64,000 nt of DNA, from NCBI RefSeq assembly GCF_005222785.1, contig NZ_STGH01000001.1, forward strand, positions 1,302,001-1,366,000, given 5' to 3'. This DNA is from Rhodobacter sp. SY28-1 (GTDB lineage: Bacteria > Pseudomonadota > Alphaproteobacteria > Rhodobacterales > Rhodobacteraceae). This document shows positions 36,740 to 45,350 of the stretch, piece after piece. Below the pieces are notes generated by a model. The model ran no database searches and had not been told where the DNA came from. It saw only the letters and a list, made by a program, of their open reading frames with translations. Position numbers and translations under genes: made by a program. Position 1 is the first letter of the stretch; each line of letters starts with the position of its first letter.

Positions 36740-37912
36740 TCAGGCCGTGGCCGGGGGCGTGGTCTGGCGGGCCTTCGCCGACGCCAGGGTGTCGCGCAAC
36801 TCGGCCTCCATCTTCACCAGTTCGACTTCGGCCGCAGCGCGGCGCGCCTTGCCTTCGTCAGCAATGGCCAGGCTTTCGTTGATGGTGGCGATCAGCGTCG
36901 CGTTCGCGGCCTTCACCGTCTCGATGTCGAAGACCCCGCGCTCCATCTCCTCCCGCACCACCTTGTTGGCCTGCTGCAGGTTCTCGGCGTTGGACTTCAA
37001 AAGCTCGTTCGTCAGGTCGTTCGCGTCCCGGACGGCCTCGGCAGCTTCCTTCGACCGCTGGATCGTCACCGCCTGCGCCAGCTGCGTCTCCCACAAGGGC
37101 ACCGTGTTGACGAGGGTGGAGTTGATCTTGGTGACCAGCGACTTGTCATTCTCCTGCACCAGCCGGATCGAGGGCAGCGATTGCATCGTCACCTGCCGGG
37201 TCAGCCGCAGGTCGTGGATCCGGCGTTCCAGATCGTCGCGCGCGGCGCGCAGATCACGCAATTCCTGCGCCTTCATCACCTTGTCGGCCTCGGGGACTGC
37301 GGCAACCTCAGCCTCCTTGGCGGGGATCGTTGTGCTATCGGTCTCGGCCAGCTTGGCCTCACCGGCCGCGATGTACAGCGCCAGCTCGTTGTAGAAGGTC
37401 AGGGTCTTTTCATACAACAGGTCCAAGCTCTTGATATCCTTGAGCAAGGTATGCTCATGCGTCAACAGCTCGCCCGTGATCTTGTCGATCTGGCCCTGCA
37501 CGTCCTCATACTGCGCGACAAACTCGGCAAACGGAGCCGCCCGGCCCAGAAGCCGCTCCCACCAGCCCGCCTCACGGCGCAGGTCCAGTTCTTCCGCCGC
37601 AAAGCCGCGGATCGTCGTTACGATCTTGCGCAAGCTGTCGCCCGCCGGACCCACGTCCTTGTTCTTCACATCCTGCAGCATCGCCTGGCTGATAACCTGC
37701 AACTCCGCCTGCGCCGACGAGCCGAACGAGATGATCGACTGCGTGCTGGTCAGGTCAACCTCGGCCATCCGCTTCTTGATCTCTTCGGCCTTGTCGGCGG
37801 GCGCGGCCTCCAGCGGCACAACTTCGGCCATGGGTTCGGCAAGAATGACGGCGGTCACCTTCTCGACCTCGGTCAGAAGGGCCTGGGCATCGGCTTGGAC
37901 GGTGTTGGACAT
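36740..37912 (-). CDS. Toxic anion resistance protein TelA
   Basis: The 390-residue protein is almost wholly helical and charged, with the TelA/KlaA family segments FGSSAQAELQVISQAMLQDV, DVGPAGDSLRKIVTTIRGF, SLDLLYEKTLTFYNELALYI and LPSIRLVQENDKSLVTKINS. TelA is tied to tellurite or colicin resistance on plasmids, but chromosomal homologues are widespread stress proteins. It follows the XpaC-like gene by 17 bases and forms an operon with it. Confidence 0.92.
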   Translation of the reverse strand: MSNTVQADAQALLTEVEKVTAVILAEPMAEVVPLEAAPADKAEEIKKRMAEVDLTSTQSIISFGSSAQAELQVISQAMLQDVKNKDVGPAGDSLRKIVTTIRGFAAEELDLRREAGWWERLLGRAAPFAEFVAQYEDVQGQIDKITGELLTHEHTLLKDIKSLDLLYEKTLTFYNELALYIAAGEAKLAETDSTTIPAKEAEVAAVPEADKVMKAQELRDLRAARDDLERRIHDLRLTRQVTMQSLPSIRLVQENDKSLVTKINSTLVNTVPLWETQLAQAVTIQRSKEAAEAVRDANDLTNELLKSNAENLQQANKVVREEMERGVFDIETVKAANATLIATINESLAIADEGKARRAAAEVELVKMEAELRDTLASAKARQTTPPATA

Positions 37913-37929
37913 CGGGGGGTTCCTTCAGG

Positions 37930-38793
37930 TCAATTTTCAAGCTTCAGTCGGTCGCGCAGGACGGCGATTTCGACGTCCAGATCGCTGCGACTATTGGTAA
38001 GGAAGGTCTTCGTCTTTTCTGCAAAGGTCGTTTCAAGGTCGGTCAGCAGGGCTTCGTAATCGCTCCGGGTCGTCGCATCTCGGGTCTGGGCATAGTGGTC
38101 GACGAACTTCACCGTCGCGTCCCGCGCGCCCATCAGGTAGACCGACATGTATTTCCGAGCCGCCGTCAGGTCGCCCGGATCGCCCTCGATCGTGCGGAAA
38201 AGGCCGCGTGCCACCGCGGCGAACTGATCCACCCGCCGCTCCAGCCCCCGGTCGCGCGCCCGCAGGATCGCGTCCTTCATCGCGGCCAGATGCGCTTCGC
38301 CTTCCTCGACCACCCGGGCCACCCGGTCGGTCTGGAAAGCATCCACCCCTTCCATCCCCTTGTCCGCGCCGGGGTCCAGCCCGAAGGTGCCCAGATGCAG
38401 GCCCGCACCGACTAGGGCATACAGCGCCGGGTAAACCAGCCCCTGATCCGCGATCACGCCCCCCACTGCCAGGGCCGCCCCGGTCATGACCGCGCCCAAG
38501 GCTTTGCGCGGCAGGGCAGGGCGACGGGCGACCTTGCGGGCGTTGTAGGCCGCCTCCGCGCGCAGCCCCTCACGCGTCAGCCAGGCCGACAGGATGATAA
38601 GACCCCCGGCTGCCAGCCCCAACAGCATCTCGCGCGGGCCGTCGCCAAAGGCCGGGAACAGGAACAGGAACGCGGTCAGGAACAGGACCGTCGTGCGCCA
38701 AAGCCCCGCGGGGCGCGGCTCGGCCAGCACAGGCACACCGGCGCCCGCCTGCCCGCCACCGGGAGAGTACTTGCCCCCGAACCGTTCCGCCAT
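37930..38793 (-). CDS. XpaC-like 5-bromo-4-chloroindolyl phosphate hydrolysis family protein
   Basis: The 287-residue protein (start at 38793, overlapping a tiny upstream gene as TGATG) has two pairs of hydrophobic helices near 30-110 (TVLFLTAFLFLFPAFGDGP, LGLAAGGLIILSAWLT and two more). A helical cytosolic domain follows (RVARVVEEGEAHLAAMKDAI; LGTFGLDPGADKG). XpaC and TelA genes occur together in many genomes. The substrate and molecular activity are unknown despite the family name. Confidence 0.82.
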   Translation of the reverse strand: MAERFGGKYSPGGGQAGAGVPVLAEPRPAGLWRTTVLFLTAFLFLFPAFGDGPREMLLGLAAGGLIILSAWLTREGLRAEAAYNARKVARRPALPRKALGAVMTGAALAVGGVIADQGLVYPALYALVGAGLHLGTFGLDPGADKGMEGVDAFQTDRVARVVEEGEAHLAAMKDAILRARDRGLERRVDQFAAVARGLFRTIEGDPGDLTAARKYMSVYLMGARDATVKFVDHYAQTRDATTRSDYEALLTDLETTFAEKTKTFLTNSRSDLDVEIAVLRDRLKLEN

Positions 38794-38876
38794 CAGACGC
38801 CCCCCGACCAGGCCACATAGGCCGTCAGGGCAACGAGCAGGGCCAGCGACAGGTTCCTCAATCCGGTTCCCGACAT
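38793..38876 (-). CDS. 27-residue membrane microprotein leading the XpaC-TelA operon
   Basis: A tiny open frame, MSGTGLRNLSLALLVALTAY followed by VAWSGGV, forms one hydrophobic helix with a positive N-terminal end. A near-perfect ribosome-binding site AGGAGGT lies seven bases before the ATG. The TGA stop shares bases with the XpaC start (TGATG). Its quality of start and coupling argue for real translation, though I know of no described family. Confidence 0.6.
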   Translation of the reverse strand: MSGTGLRNLSLALLVALTAYVAWSGGV

Positions 38877-39085
38877 GGCGTGACCTCCTGCACCGTGCGT
38901 TGTCTTCGACCTTAGCCGAGGTGGGGATGCCTTGCCAGCGCCACAGGGGGGAAATCGGCGGCATTCCTCCCCGATGCCGCACCCGGCCCCGACCGGAACC
39001 TTGCACAGAATCGGCATCGGGCGCAGGCTTCGCGAATTGGAAGGCCAATTTTGATGACGTGCCAGTTTTGGGAATGGAGGGTCCG

Positions 39086-40054
39086 ATGCAGGATACCGAC
39101 AGCAATGCAAGCACCGACAGCAGGGGCCGCCGGGGGGAAGAGCGCGCCTGGGCTGCCCATATGGCCGGTCTGCGGGCCAGCTATCACCGCCACCTTGCGC
39201 AGCATCCTGACCGAAGGGATTCGCGGATCGAGGCGCTGCTGGACCCCCAGGTCGTCGACCAGCCTGCAAATTGGCGGAATTGGGAAATCCCCAACGAAAT
39301 CGAGATTCTGCTGGTCCAGATGAAGCTTGGGGCGGACCTGGAGGTCGCGCTCGACAGCGCCTTCCTGACCGCAGAAAAAATCGCTGTACCGACCTTCGCG
39401 GTGCTGGCCAAGCGCCGCGATGCCCAGGCGAACGACGAGGCGAAGCAGGCGCTCTTGGCCAAGCTCTTGCGCGACACTCACAACCGCTATGCCGCCCGCC
39501 GGTCGGAACGGGCCGAACGTGCGCGTGTGGCCAAGCGGATGACCTACCTTGGCTTTGGGCTGACCGGGGTGATCATCGGCGTCTTCCTGATCCTTGGCAC
39601 CGGCTGGTTCGCCGTCGCGGTTGAAAAGATGCCCTTCACCGATCTGGTAAAATACAACCTGATCGTGACGACCTTCTTCGGCTTTCTGGGCGCTTACCTG
39701 TCCCGGCTGATCGCTTTCCAGAACACCGCCGTCAGCCTCAGCGTGGACGATCTGGAAAACGGCTATTCCTGGCATTTCCTGATGGTGCGGCTGTTGGTCG
39801 GGGGGCTGTCCTCGGTGATCCTCTATTTCGTGATCTCGGGCCACCTGATCGGAGGTGAGCTGTTCCCCGCCCCGGCGAACGGGGCCACGGGTGGATTCGG
39901 AGACCTCTGGACCAAACATGATGGCCCGGGGATGCCATACGAAGGCCCCTCGGCGAACTTCGCCAAGCTGATCGTCTGGTGCTTCATCGCCGGGTTTTCC
40001 GAACGGTTCCTGCCCGACAGCCTGTCGGCGCTGGAGGCGAAAAGCCGCAGCTAG
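39086..40054 (+). CDS. Three-helix membrane protein, divergent from the XpaC-TelA operon
   Basis: The 322-residue protein starts at the ATG at 39086 (GGAGG five bases upstream; the ATG at 39074 lacks a site). A soluble N-terminal helical part (about 1-150) precedes three transmembrane helices (MTYLGFGLTGVIIGVFLIL, VTTFFGFLGAYLSRLIAF, MVRLLVGGLSSVILYFVISG). It ends VWCFIAGFSERFLPDSLSAL. That last motif recurs in uncharacterised membrane proteins. It shares a 209-base divergent intergenic region with the XpaC operon, so it may be co-regulated. The stop codons of this gene and the convergent rluB-like gene share CTAG at 40051-40054. Confidence 0.78.
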   Translation: MQDTDSNASTDSRGRRGEERAWAAHMAGLRASYHRHLAQHPDRRDSRIEALLDPQVVDQPANWRNWEIPNEIEILLVQMKLGADLEVALDSAFLTAEKIAVPTFAVLAKRRDAQANDEAKQALLAKLLRDTHNRYAARRSERAERARVAKRMTYLGFGLTGVIIGVFLILGTGWFAVAVEKMPFTDLVKYNLIVTTFFGFLGAYLSRLIAFQNTAVSLSVDDLENGYSWHFLMVRLLVGGLSSVILYFVISGHLIGGELFPAPANGATGGFGDLWTKHDGPGMPYEGPSANFAKLIVWCFIAGFSERFLPDSLSALEAKSRS

Positions 40055-41136
40055 CCCTTCTTCGGCCCACCAGGGCGCGGGCCGGGACGGGTCGGCGTGC
40101 CATGGGGGCGGGGGGTGCGATCCGCGCCTGGGCGGCCCTTGGCGGGACGATCTTGAGCGGGGCCGGACGTGCCCCGTTCGGATTTCCCGGCAGGCGGGCG
40201 GGTGGCCTTCTTCCAGGTGTCGGACAATTGCTTCAGCCCCTCACCCGGTTTCAGCGGTTTTCCCGCAGGCTTGGCGCGGTCCTCGCCCGGACCCGTGGAC
40301 CGCGTGCCAGTCTTCGACTGCCGTGGGGCCAGCTTGCGGACCGGCTTCGGGGCTTCCTCGGGGTCGGCCAGTCCAAGTTGCTCGCGCAGGACGCGGGGCT
40401 TCAACTCTTCGACCTCGCCGGGCTGCAACTCGTTCAGGCGGAAGGGCCCGTAGGAAATGCGGATCAGCCGGTTCACCGTCAGGCCGATGTGGTTCATCGC
40501 CCGGCGGATCTCGCGGTTCTTGCCCTCGCGCAGACCTACCGTCAGCCAGGCATTCGCGCCTTGATGGCGGTCGATCTTCACCTCCATCGGCTGGAACCGC
40601 TCGCCATCGATGGTGATGCCCTTGCGCAGCGGTTCGATCTCGGGCTCGGTCGGGTTGCCCTTCACCCGCACCCGGTACTTCCGCAGCCAGCCGGTCGAGG
40701 GGAGTTCGAGGCGGCGCTTGAGTTCCCCGTCGTTGGTCAGCAAAAGCAGCCCCTCGGAGTTCAGGTCCAGCCGCCCCACCGACATCACCCGCGGCATGTC
40801 CTCGGGCAGGTGGTCGAACACCGTGTCGCGGCCCTTCTCGTCAGACGCCGAGGTCACCAGCCCCTCGGGCTTGTAGTACAGCCAGAGGCGGGGCGGTTCG
40901 GGTTGGCCGACGGGTTCGCCCCGGACGGTGATCTTGTCCTTTGCGGTCACGTTCAGGGCGGGGGAGGTGATGACCTTGCCGTTGACCTTCACCTCGCCCA
41001 GATCGATCAGCCGCTCCGCCTCGCGGCGCGAGGCGATGCCGGCGCGGGACAGGACCTTGGCGATGCGGTCGCCTTCGGGGGTCTCAGTCGCCTTTGGCGT
41101 CGTCTTGGGGGCTGGGGGCTTTTCTTTTCCGGCCAT
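40051..41136 (-). CDS. rluB: rRNA pseudouridine synthase (RluB/RsuA family) with long basic tail
   Basis: The 361-residue protein has an S4 domain (about 24-70; RIAKVLSRAGIASRREAERL), a pseudouridine-synthase core with the catalytic Asp124 in MSVGRLDLNSEGLLLLTNDG, and EGKNREIRRAM. The final 100 residues are Pro/Lys/Arg/Gly-rich and probably disordered. It modifies 23S rRNA by homology to RluB. The ATG at 41136 is placed by GAAGG nine bases upstream. It is divergent from tadA. Confidence 0.9.
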   Translation of the reverse strand: MAGKEKPPAPKTTPKATETPEGDRIAKVLSRAGIASRREAERLIDLGEVKVNGKVITSPALNVTAKDKITVRGEPVGQPEPPRLWLYYKPEGLVTSASDEKGRDTVFDHLPEDMPRVMSVGRLDLNSEGLLLLTNDGELKRRLELPSTGWLRKYRVRVKGNPTEPEIEPLRKGITIDGERFQPMEVKIDRHQGANAWLTVGLREGKNREIRRAMNHIGLTVNRLIRISYGPFRLNELQPGEVEELKPRVLREQLGLADPEEAPKPVRKLAPRQSKTGTRSTGPGEDRAKPAGKPLKPGEGLKQLSDTWKKATRPPAGKSERGTSGPAQDRPAKGRPGADRTPRPHGTPTRPGPRPGGPKKG

Positions 41137-41191
41137 GGGGCACATCCTTCGGGGCCTTGGTGGCCGGGGTCGGCAGGATAGTGATGCGGGC

Positions 41192-41653
41192 ATGAAAGAG
41201 CAACGCGAAGGGTTCCGGTCGTTCATGGGCCTCGCCCTGGACGAGGCGCGGGCGGCGGCTTCGCGCGGTGAGGTGCCAGTGGGGGCCGTTGTCGTGCAGG
41301 GTGACCGGGTGCTGGCACAGGCGGGCAACCGGACGCGGGAGTTGGCGGACCCCACGGCCCATGCCGAGATGCTGGCGATCCGCGAGGCTTGCGCGGTCTT
41401 GGGGTCGGAAAGGCTGGTGGGCTGCGATCTCTATGTGACCCTGGAACCCTGCCCGATGTGTGCCGCCGCAATCAGTGCGGCGCGTATCGGGCGGCTGTAC
41501 TACGGGGCGGCGGACCCGAAGTCGGGCGGGGTCGCGGTCGGGGCGCGGGTCTTCAGCCACCCGCAGTGCCACCACGTTCCGGAGGTCTATGACGGGATCG
41601 GGGGGGCGGAGGCCGAGGCGCTGCTGAAGGAGTTCTTCGCGGGCAGGCGGTAG
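41192..41653 (+). CDS. tadA: tRNA adenosine(34) deaminase TadA
   Basis: The 153-residue zinc deaminase has the motifs HAE (His57, Glu59) and PCPMC (Cys87, Cys90). The C-terminal region ARIGRLYYGAADPKSGGVAVG is typical of TadA. It converts A34 to inosine in tRNA-Arg(ACG). The start at 41192 is the only one in frame near the beginning of the domain. Its TAG stop is followed after one base by a palindrome. Confidence 0.92.
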   Translation: MKEQREGFRSFMGLALDEARAAASRGEVPVGAVVVQGDRVLAQAGNRTRELADPTAHAEMLAIREACAVLGSERLVGCDLYVTLEPCPMCAAAISAARIGRLYYGAADPKSGGVAVGARVFSHPQCHHVPEVYDGIGGAEAEALLKEFFAGRR

Positions 41654-41654
41654 A

Positions 41655-41669
41655 TGTCCACGGTGGACA
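41655..41669. repeat. TGTCCAC/GTGGACA palindrome after tadA
   Basis: TGTCCACGGTGGACA is a perfect inverted repeat (seven-base arms around a G). It starts one base after the tadA TAG. A related element sits two bases after a gene at 56996-57012. Confidence 0.6.
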
Positions 41670-42074
41670 ATTTGTGATGACATAACGATTTCAGTGACTT
41701 GGTCGCGGGCGTTAGCAATTTGGAAAGGTTTGCCTTTTCGCGTCTTCCCTCACGGAAACCCCCTCCCCGACCCTCCCCCTGAAGCAGGGGGAGGGAGGCA
41801 CCTCGGTCTGGTGGTGTGCAGAATATGCGGCGGTGCGACCCTTTCACCCTGGCGCTCTACCCCATGGGGAGAGGGGACGCTTGGGGCGGTAGTGGTGCTA
41901 CTTTGGCAGCGGTCATGGGTGACAGGGGGCAGAGCCTCCGGCGGGCATGTTTTGGGGACAGATGAAGGGCTGGGTCGCATGAACGATCATGCTTGATCAG
42001 CGGTAAACGTCCACGCCTACCCTGTTGATTCCAAAGGGAACACCAAAGTTGACCAGCGTGGACGGCCCGTCCCC
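41670..42074. other. Intergenic region between tadA and the convergent UPF0173 gene
   Basis: Over 400 bases with no credible gene. It contains the palindrome at 41655-41669, an AT-rich tract (ATTTGTGATGACATAACGAT), a strong hairpin at 41771-41795 and short repeats near the UPF0173 stop. I see no promoter or RNA gene that I can support. Confidence 0.6.
41771..41795. terminator. GC-rich intergenic hairpin
   Basis: CCCTCCCCCT, loop GAAGC, AGGGGGAGGG: a perfect ten-base-pair stem. No T-run follows, but it lies between convergent genes and could terminate both. A similar phrase (CCCTCCCCGA) precedes it. Confidence 0.5.
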
Positions 42075-42770
42075 TCAGATCCGGATCGCTTCCAGAACCT
42101 CGGGCTCGATCACCTCGATCCCCGGCGGGAGGCCTGACTTCAACACGCTCGCATCCTGGGCCAACAGGCCGAAGGTCCGATAGTGGCAGGGGATCACCCA
42201 GCGGAAGTTGAACCACTTCCGCGCGGCCCAGGCGGCGCGCTCCATGTCCATCGTGTAGTGCCCGCCGCAGGACAGGATGCCGATGTCGGGCTGGTGGTAT
42301 TCCGCCATCCAGGCCATGTCGGCCATGATGTCGGTATCGCCGGACAGGTAGATCGTGTGGCCTTCGCCCGCGATCATGAAGCCCGCGGCGTCTCCGGCCG
42401 GAAGCAGGCCCTTGGTCCCGAAGTCGATGGAGGCCGAGTGGACCGCATGGACCATCGTCACCTTTGCCCCGCCCAGGATCAGCGTGCCGCCCTTGCCGAA
42501 TCCCACGGTCTCGCAGCCCTGGCCGTTCAGCCATTCCGACAGTTCATGGATGCAGTGGACCTTGATCCCCAGCTTCTTTGCCAGCCGTGCAGCGTCCGAG
42601 GCGTGGTCGCCGTGGGCATGGGTCAGAAGGATATGGGTCGCGCCCTGCACGGCCTCGTCCTCGCGTCCGGCCGGGAACATCGGGTTTCCCGTCAGCCAGG
42701 GATCGACCAACAGCACGGCCTCCTCAATCTCGATCCGAAAGCCGGAATGGCCGAGCCAGGTGATCTGCAT
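42075..42770 (-). CDS. UPF0173 metal-dependent hydrolase (metallo-beta-lactamase fold)
   Basis: The 231-residue protein has the signature LLTHAHGDHASD (His51, His53, Asp55, His56), further ligands in IYLSGDTDIM and PCHYRTF, and the conserved N-terminus MQITWLGHSGFRIE. It is a two-metal hydrolase of unknown substrate. Length is typical. It is convergent with tadA. Confidence 0.9.
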   Translation of the reverse strand: MQITWLGHSGFRIEIEEAVLLVDPWLTGNPMFPAGREDEAVQGATHILLTHAHGDHASDAARLAKKLGIKVHCIHELSEWLNGQGCETVGFGKGGTLILGGAKVTMVHAVHSASIDFGTKGLLPAGDAAGFMIAGEGHTIYLSGDTDIMADMAWMAEYHQPDIGILSCGGHYTMDMERAAWAARKWFNFRWVIPCHYRTFGLLAQDASVLKSGLPPGIEVIEPEVLEAIRI

Positions 42771-43018
42771 GGGTCTCTCCTTCTGTGTCAGTCAGCGGAT
42801 TGTAACTTCTTGGCGCAATGTATCGATGACAATCGCGCAGCCGTGATGCCGGTTCCGGCGGGCGGGTTGCCGCCGACCGGGCTGTGGCGGACCGGGTTGT
42901 GGCGGACTGGGCACAGCAAGGCGCGAAGTCTGCGGCCCTGTCGATTCTGCGTGCGCGACTCACTGACGCGGCGTAATCAGGCCGCCTTGCAACCGCATCA
43001 ACCAAGGGAGGCGGACTT

Positions 43019-43102
43019 ATGACTGAATACATCCGTCACGGCATTCCCTTTGGACTGACCGCTGGCGCAGGACTGCGAACTTGCGGGCTCAATCGCCCCT
43101 GA
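43019..43102 (+). CDS. Possible 27-residue microprotein
   Basis: An open frame MTEYIRHGIPFGLTAGAGLR then TCGLNRP is preceded by a strong GGGAGG site nine bases before ATG 43019. It contains no membrane segment. It lies in the otherwise empty 480-base gap 42771-43252; the remaining parts of that gap show no gene I can support. Coding potential is uncertain for so short a frame. Confidence 0.4.
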   Translation: MTEYIRHGIPFGLTAGAGLRTCGLNRP

Positions 43103-43252
43103 CGCATCCTGCCGGATCAAGGCGCAAGGCGCCCGCGGTCCGTCCCGTCCCACAGGCTGAGCACTGACCCCCGGGCATACCGTCCGTCGCGGGTCATCCC
43201 GATTCCATCCAAGACAGAGGACCGGCCAGGCCATGCGCCGCCGGTAACAATC

Positions 43253-43471
43253 ATGACCCCCATGACCCATTTCGACCGGTCGGCGCTACGCGGCAGGCTG
43301 GACGACATCATCGACACCCATGGCCTTTGGCCGGTGCTGCGCGCGCTGATCGCGCGGTCGTTCCGGCGCGATCCGCCGGTGCCGCCCCTGGGCCTGAACG
43401 CCCATCTGCGGCGCGACATCGGGTTGGAGCCGCTGGACGAGGGCGGCCCGGGCTGGGACCTGCTGCGGTAA
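43253..43471 (+). CDS. Small DUF1127-like protein
   Basis: A 72-residue basic protein with the C-terminal motif LNAHLRRDIGLEPLDEGG, close to the LxDHLLRDIGL motif of DUF1127. The N-terminal half is helical (LDDIIDTHGLWPVLRALIAR). DUF1127 proteins are RNA-binding regulators in several alphaproteobacteria. The ATG at 43262 is an alternative start. Confidence 0.6.
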   Translation: MTPMTHFDRSALRGRLDDIIDTHGLWPVLRALIARSFRRDPPVPPLGLNAHLRRDIGLEPLDEGGPGWDLLR

Positions 43472-43550
43472 GGTGGCACCCCCCGGCCTGCATCCGCTTG
43501 CGGGGCGGGGCGGGGGCGGCTAAACGGGGCCAAACCCTAAGGAGAGCCCG

Positions 43551-43838
43551 ATGGCGATCGACATCGACACCGCCCGCAAGGTGGCAAAGCTGGCCCGGAT
43601 CCGGGTCGAGGAAGCGGACCTGCCAAAGCTGGCGGGTCAGTTGTCCGGCATCCTTGGCTTCATGGAGCAGCTGAACGAGGTCGACGTGACCGGCGTGGAG
43701 CCGATGACCTCGGTCACGCCGATGCGTTTGAAGCGGCGGGCGGATGTGGTGACCGATGGCAACATCCAGGCCCAGGTCCTGAAGAACGCGCCCGATGCGC
43801 GCGAGGGCTTCTTTGCGGTGCCGAAGGTGGTGGAATGA
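43551..43838 (+). CDS. gatC: Asp-tRNA(Asn)/Glu-tRNA(Gln) amidotransferase subunit C
   Basis: The 95-residue protein starts [20 protein letters not shown] and ends [17 protein letters not shown], the GatC signature. It stabilises GatA in the GatCAB complex, which converts Glu-tRNA(Gln) or Asp-tRNA(Asn). AAGGAG lies seven bases before the ATG. It overlaps gatA by four bases. Confidence 0.95.
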   Translation: MAIDIDTARKVAKLARIRVEEADLPKLAGQLSGILGFMEQLNEVDVTGVEPMTSVTPMRLKRRADVVTDGNIQAQVLKNAPDAREGFFAVPKVVE

Positions 43839-45319
43839 GCGCGAATAGCTGGACCATCGCGGCAGCACGGGATGCGCTGCGGAAGGGCGAGATCTCGGCG
43901 GTCGATCTGACCATGTCGTGTCTGACAGCCATCGACGCGGGCGATGCGCTGAACGCGTTCGTCCATAAGACTCCGGAAATCGCGCTGGAGCAGGCACGGG
44001 CGGCGGATGCTCGTCTCAAGGGCGGCGAGGCCCCGGCGATGTGCGGGATTCCCTTGGGGATCAAGGACCTGTTCTGCACCAAGGGGGTTCCGTCGCAGGC
44101 CGCGTCGAACATCCTGAAGGGCTTCAAGCCGGAGTATGAGTCCACCGTCACCTCGAAGCTGTTCGAGGCGGGCGCGGTCATGCTGGGCAAGCTGAACATG
44201 GACGAGTTCGCGATGGGTTCGTCCAACGAGACTTCGTGTTACGGCAATGCGGTGAACCCCTGGCAGCGCAAGGGGTCGAACGTGCAGCTGACGCCGGGCG
44301 GGTCTTCGGGTGGGTCGGCAAGCGCGGTGGCGGCGGACCTGTGCCTCGCGGCGACGGGGACGGATACCGGCGGGTCGATCCGGCAGCCGGCGGCCTTTAC
44401 CGGGATCGTGGGGATCAAGCCGACTTATGGGCGGGTGAGCCGTTGGGGGATCGTGGCGTTTGCGTCCTCGCTGGATCAGGCCGGGCCGATGACCAAGTCG
44501 GTGCGCGATGCGGCGATCATGCTGCAGGCGATGGCGGGGCATGATCCGAAGGATTCCACGTCAGCCGACATTCCGGTGCCGGATTTCGAGGCGGCGCTGA
44601 CCGGGGATATCCGGGGCAAGGTCATCGGCATTCCGAAGGAATACCGGATGGACGGGATGCCTTCGGAGATCGAGGCGCTGTGGACGCGTGGCATCGAGAT
44701 GATACGGGACGCGGGCGCGGAGGTGCGGGACATCTCTCTGCCGCACACCAGATGCGCGCTGCCAGCTTACTATGTGATCGCTCCGGCGGAAGCGTCCTCA
44801 AACCTCGCCCGCTATGACGGGGTGCGTTATGGGCACCGGGCGAAGCTTTCGCAGGGCGACGGGATCACTGAGATGTACGAAAAGACCCGGGCCGACGGTT
44901 TCGGGCCGGAAGTGCAGCGCAGGATCATGGTCGGGACCTATGTGCTGTCGGCCGGGTTCTACGACGCCTATTACAACCGTGCCCGGAAGGTGCGGGCGCT
45001 GATCAAGCGGGACTTCGAAACGGTGTTCGCCGATGGGGTGGATGCGATCCTGACCCCGGCGACCCCTTCGGCCGCTTTCGGCCTTGGCGAGATGGCGGAT
45101 GCCGATCCGGTGCAGATGTATCTGAACGACGTCTTCACGGTGACGGTGAACCTGGCAGGCCTGCCGGGGATCTCGGTTCCGGTGGGGCTGGACGCGCAGG
45201 GCCTGCCTCTGGGCCTGCAGCTGATTGGGCGGCCCTGGGACGAGGCAGAGTTGCTGAATTACGCACATGTGTTGGAATCGCGCGCGGGCTTTGTGGCCAA
45301 AGCGGAAAAATGGTGGTAA
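43835..45319 (+). CDS. gatA: Glutamyl-tRNA(Gln)/aspartyl-tRNA(Asn) amidotransferase subunit A
   Basis: The 494-residue amidase has the Ser-cis-Ser-Lys triad: Lys77 in [11 protein letters not shown], Ser157 in [17 protein letters not shown] and Ser181 in [11 protein letters not shown]. GatA releases ammonia from glutamine for transamidation. The ATGA overlap with gatC implies coupled translation. gatB is not in the window. Length is normal. Confidence 0.96.
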   Translation: MSANSWTIAAARDALRKGEISAVDLTMSCLTAIDAGDALNAFVHKTPEIALEQARAADARLKGGEAPAMCGIPLGIKDLFCTKGVPSQAASNILKGFKPEYESTVTSKLFEAGAVMLGKLNMDEFAMGSSNETSCYGNAVNPWQRKGSNVQLTPGGSSGGSASAVAADLCLAATGTDTGGSIRQPAAFTGIVGIKPTYGRVSRWGIVAFASSLDQAGPMTKSVRDAAIMLQAMAGHDPKDSTSADIPVPDFEAALTGDIRGKVIGIPKEYRMDGMPSEIEALWTRGIEMIRDAGAEVRDISLPHTRCALPAYYVIAPAEASSNLARYDGVRYGHRAKLSQGDGITEMYEKTRADGFGPEVQRRIMVGTYVLSAGFYDAYYNRARKVRALIKRDFETVFADGVDAILTPATPSAAFGLGEMADADPVQMYLNDVFTVTVNLAGLPGISVPVGLDAQGLPLGLQLIGRPWDEAELLNYAHVLESRAGFVAKAEKWW

Positions 45320-45350
45320 TGGGCCGCAAAAGAACCCTTCCGAGGCACTG

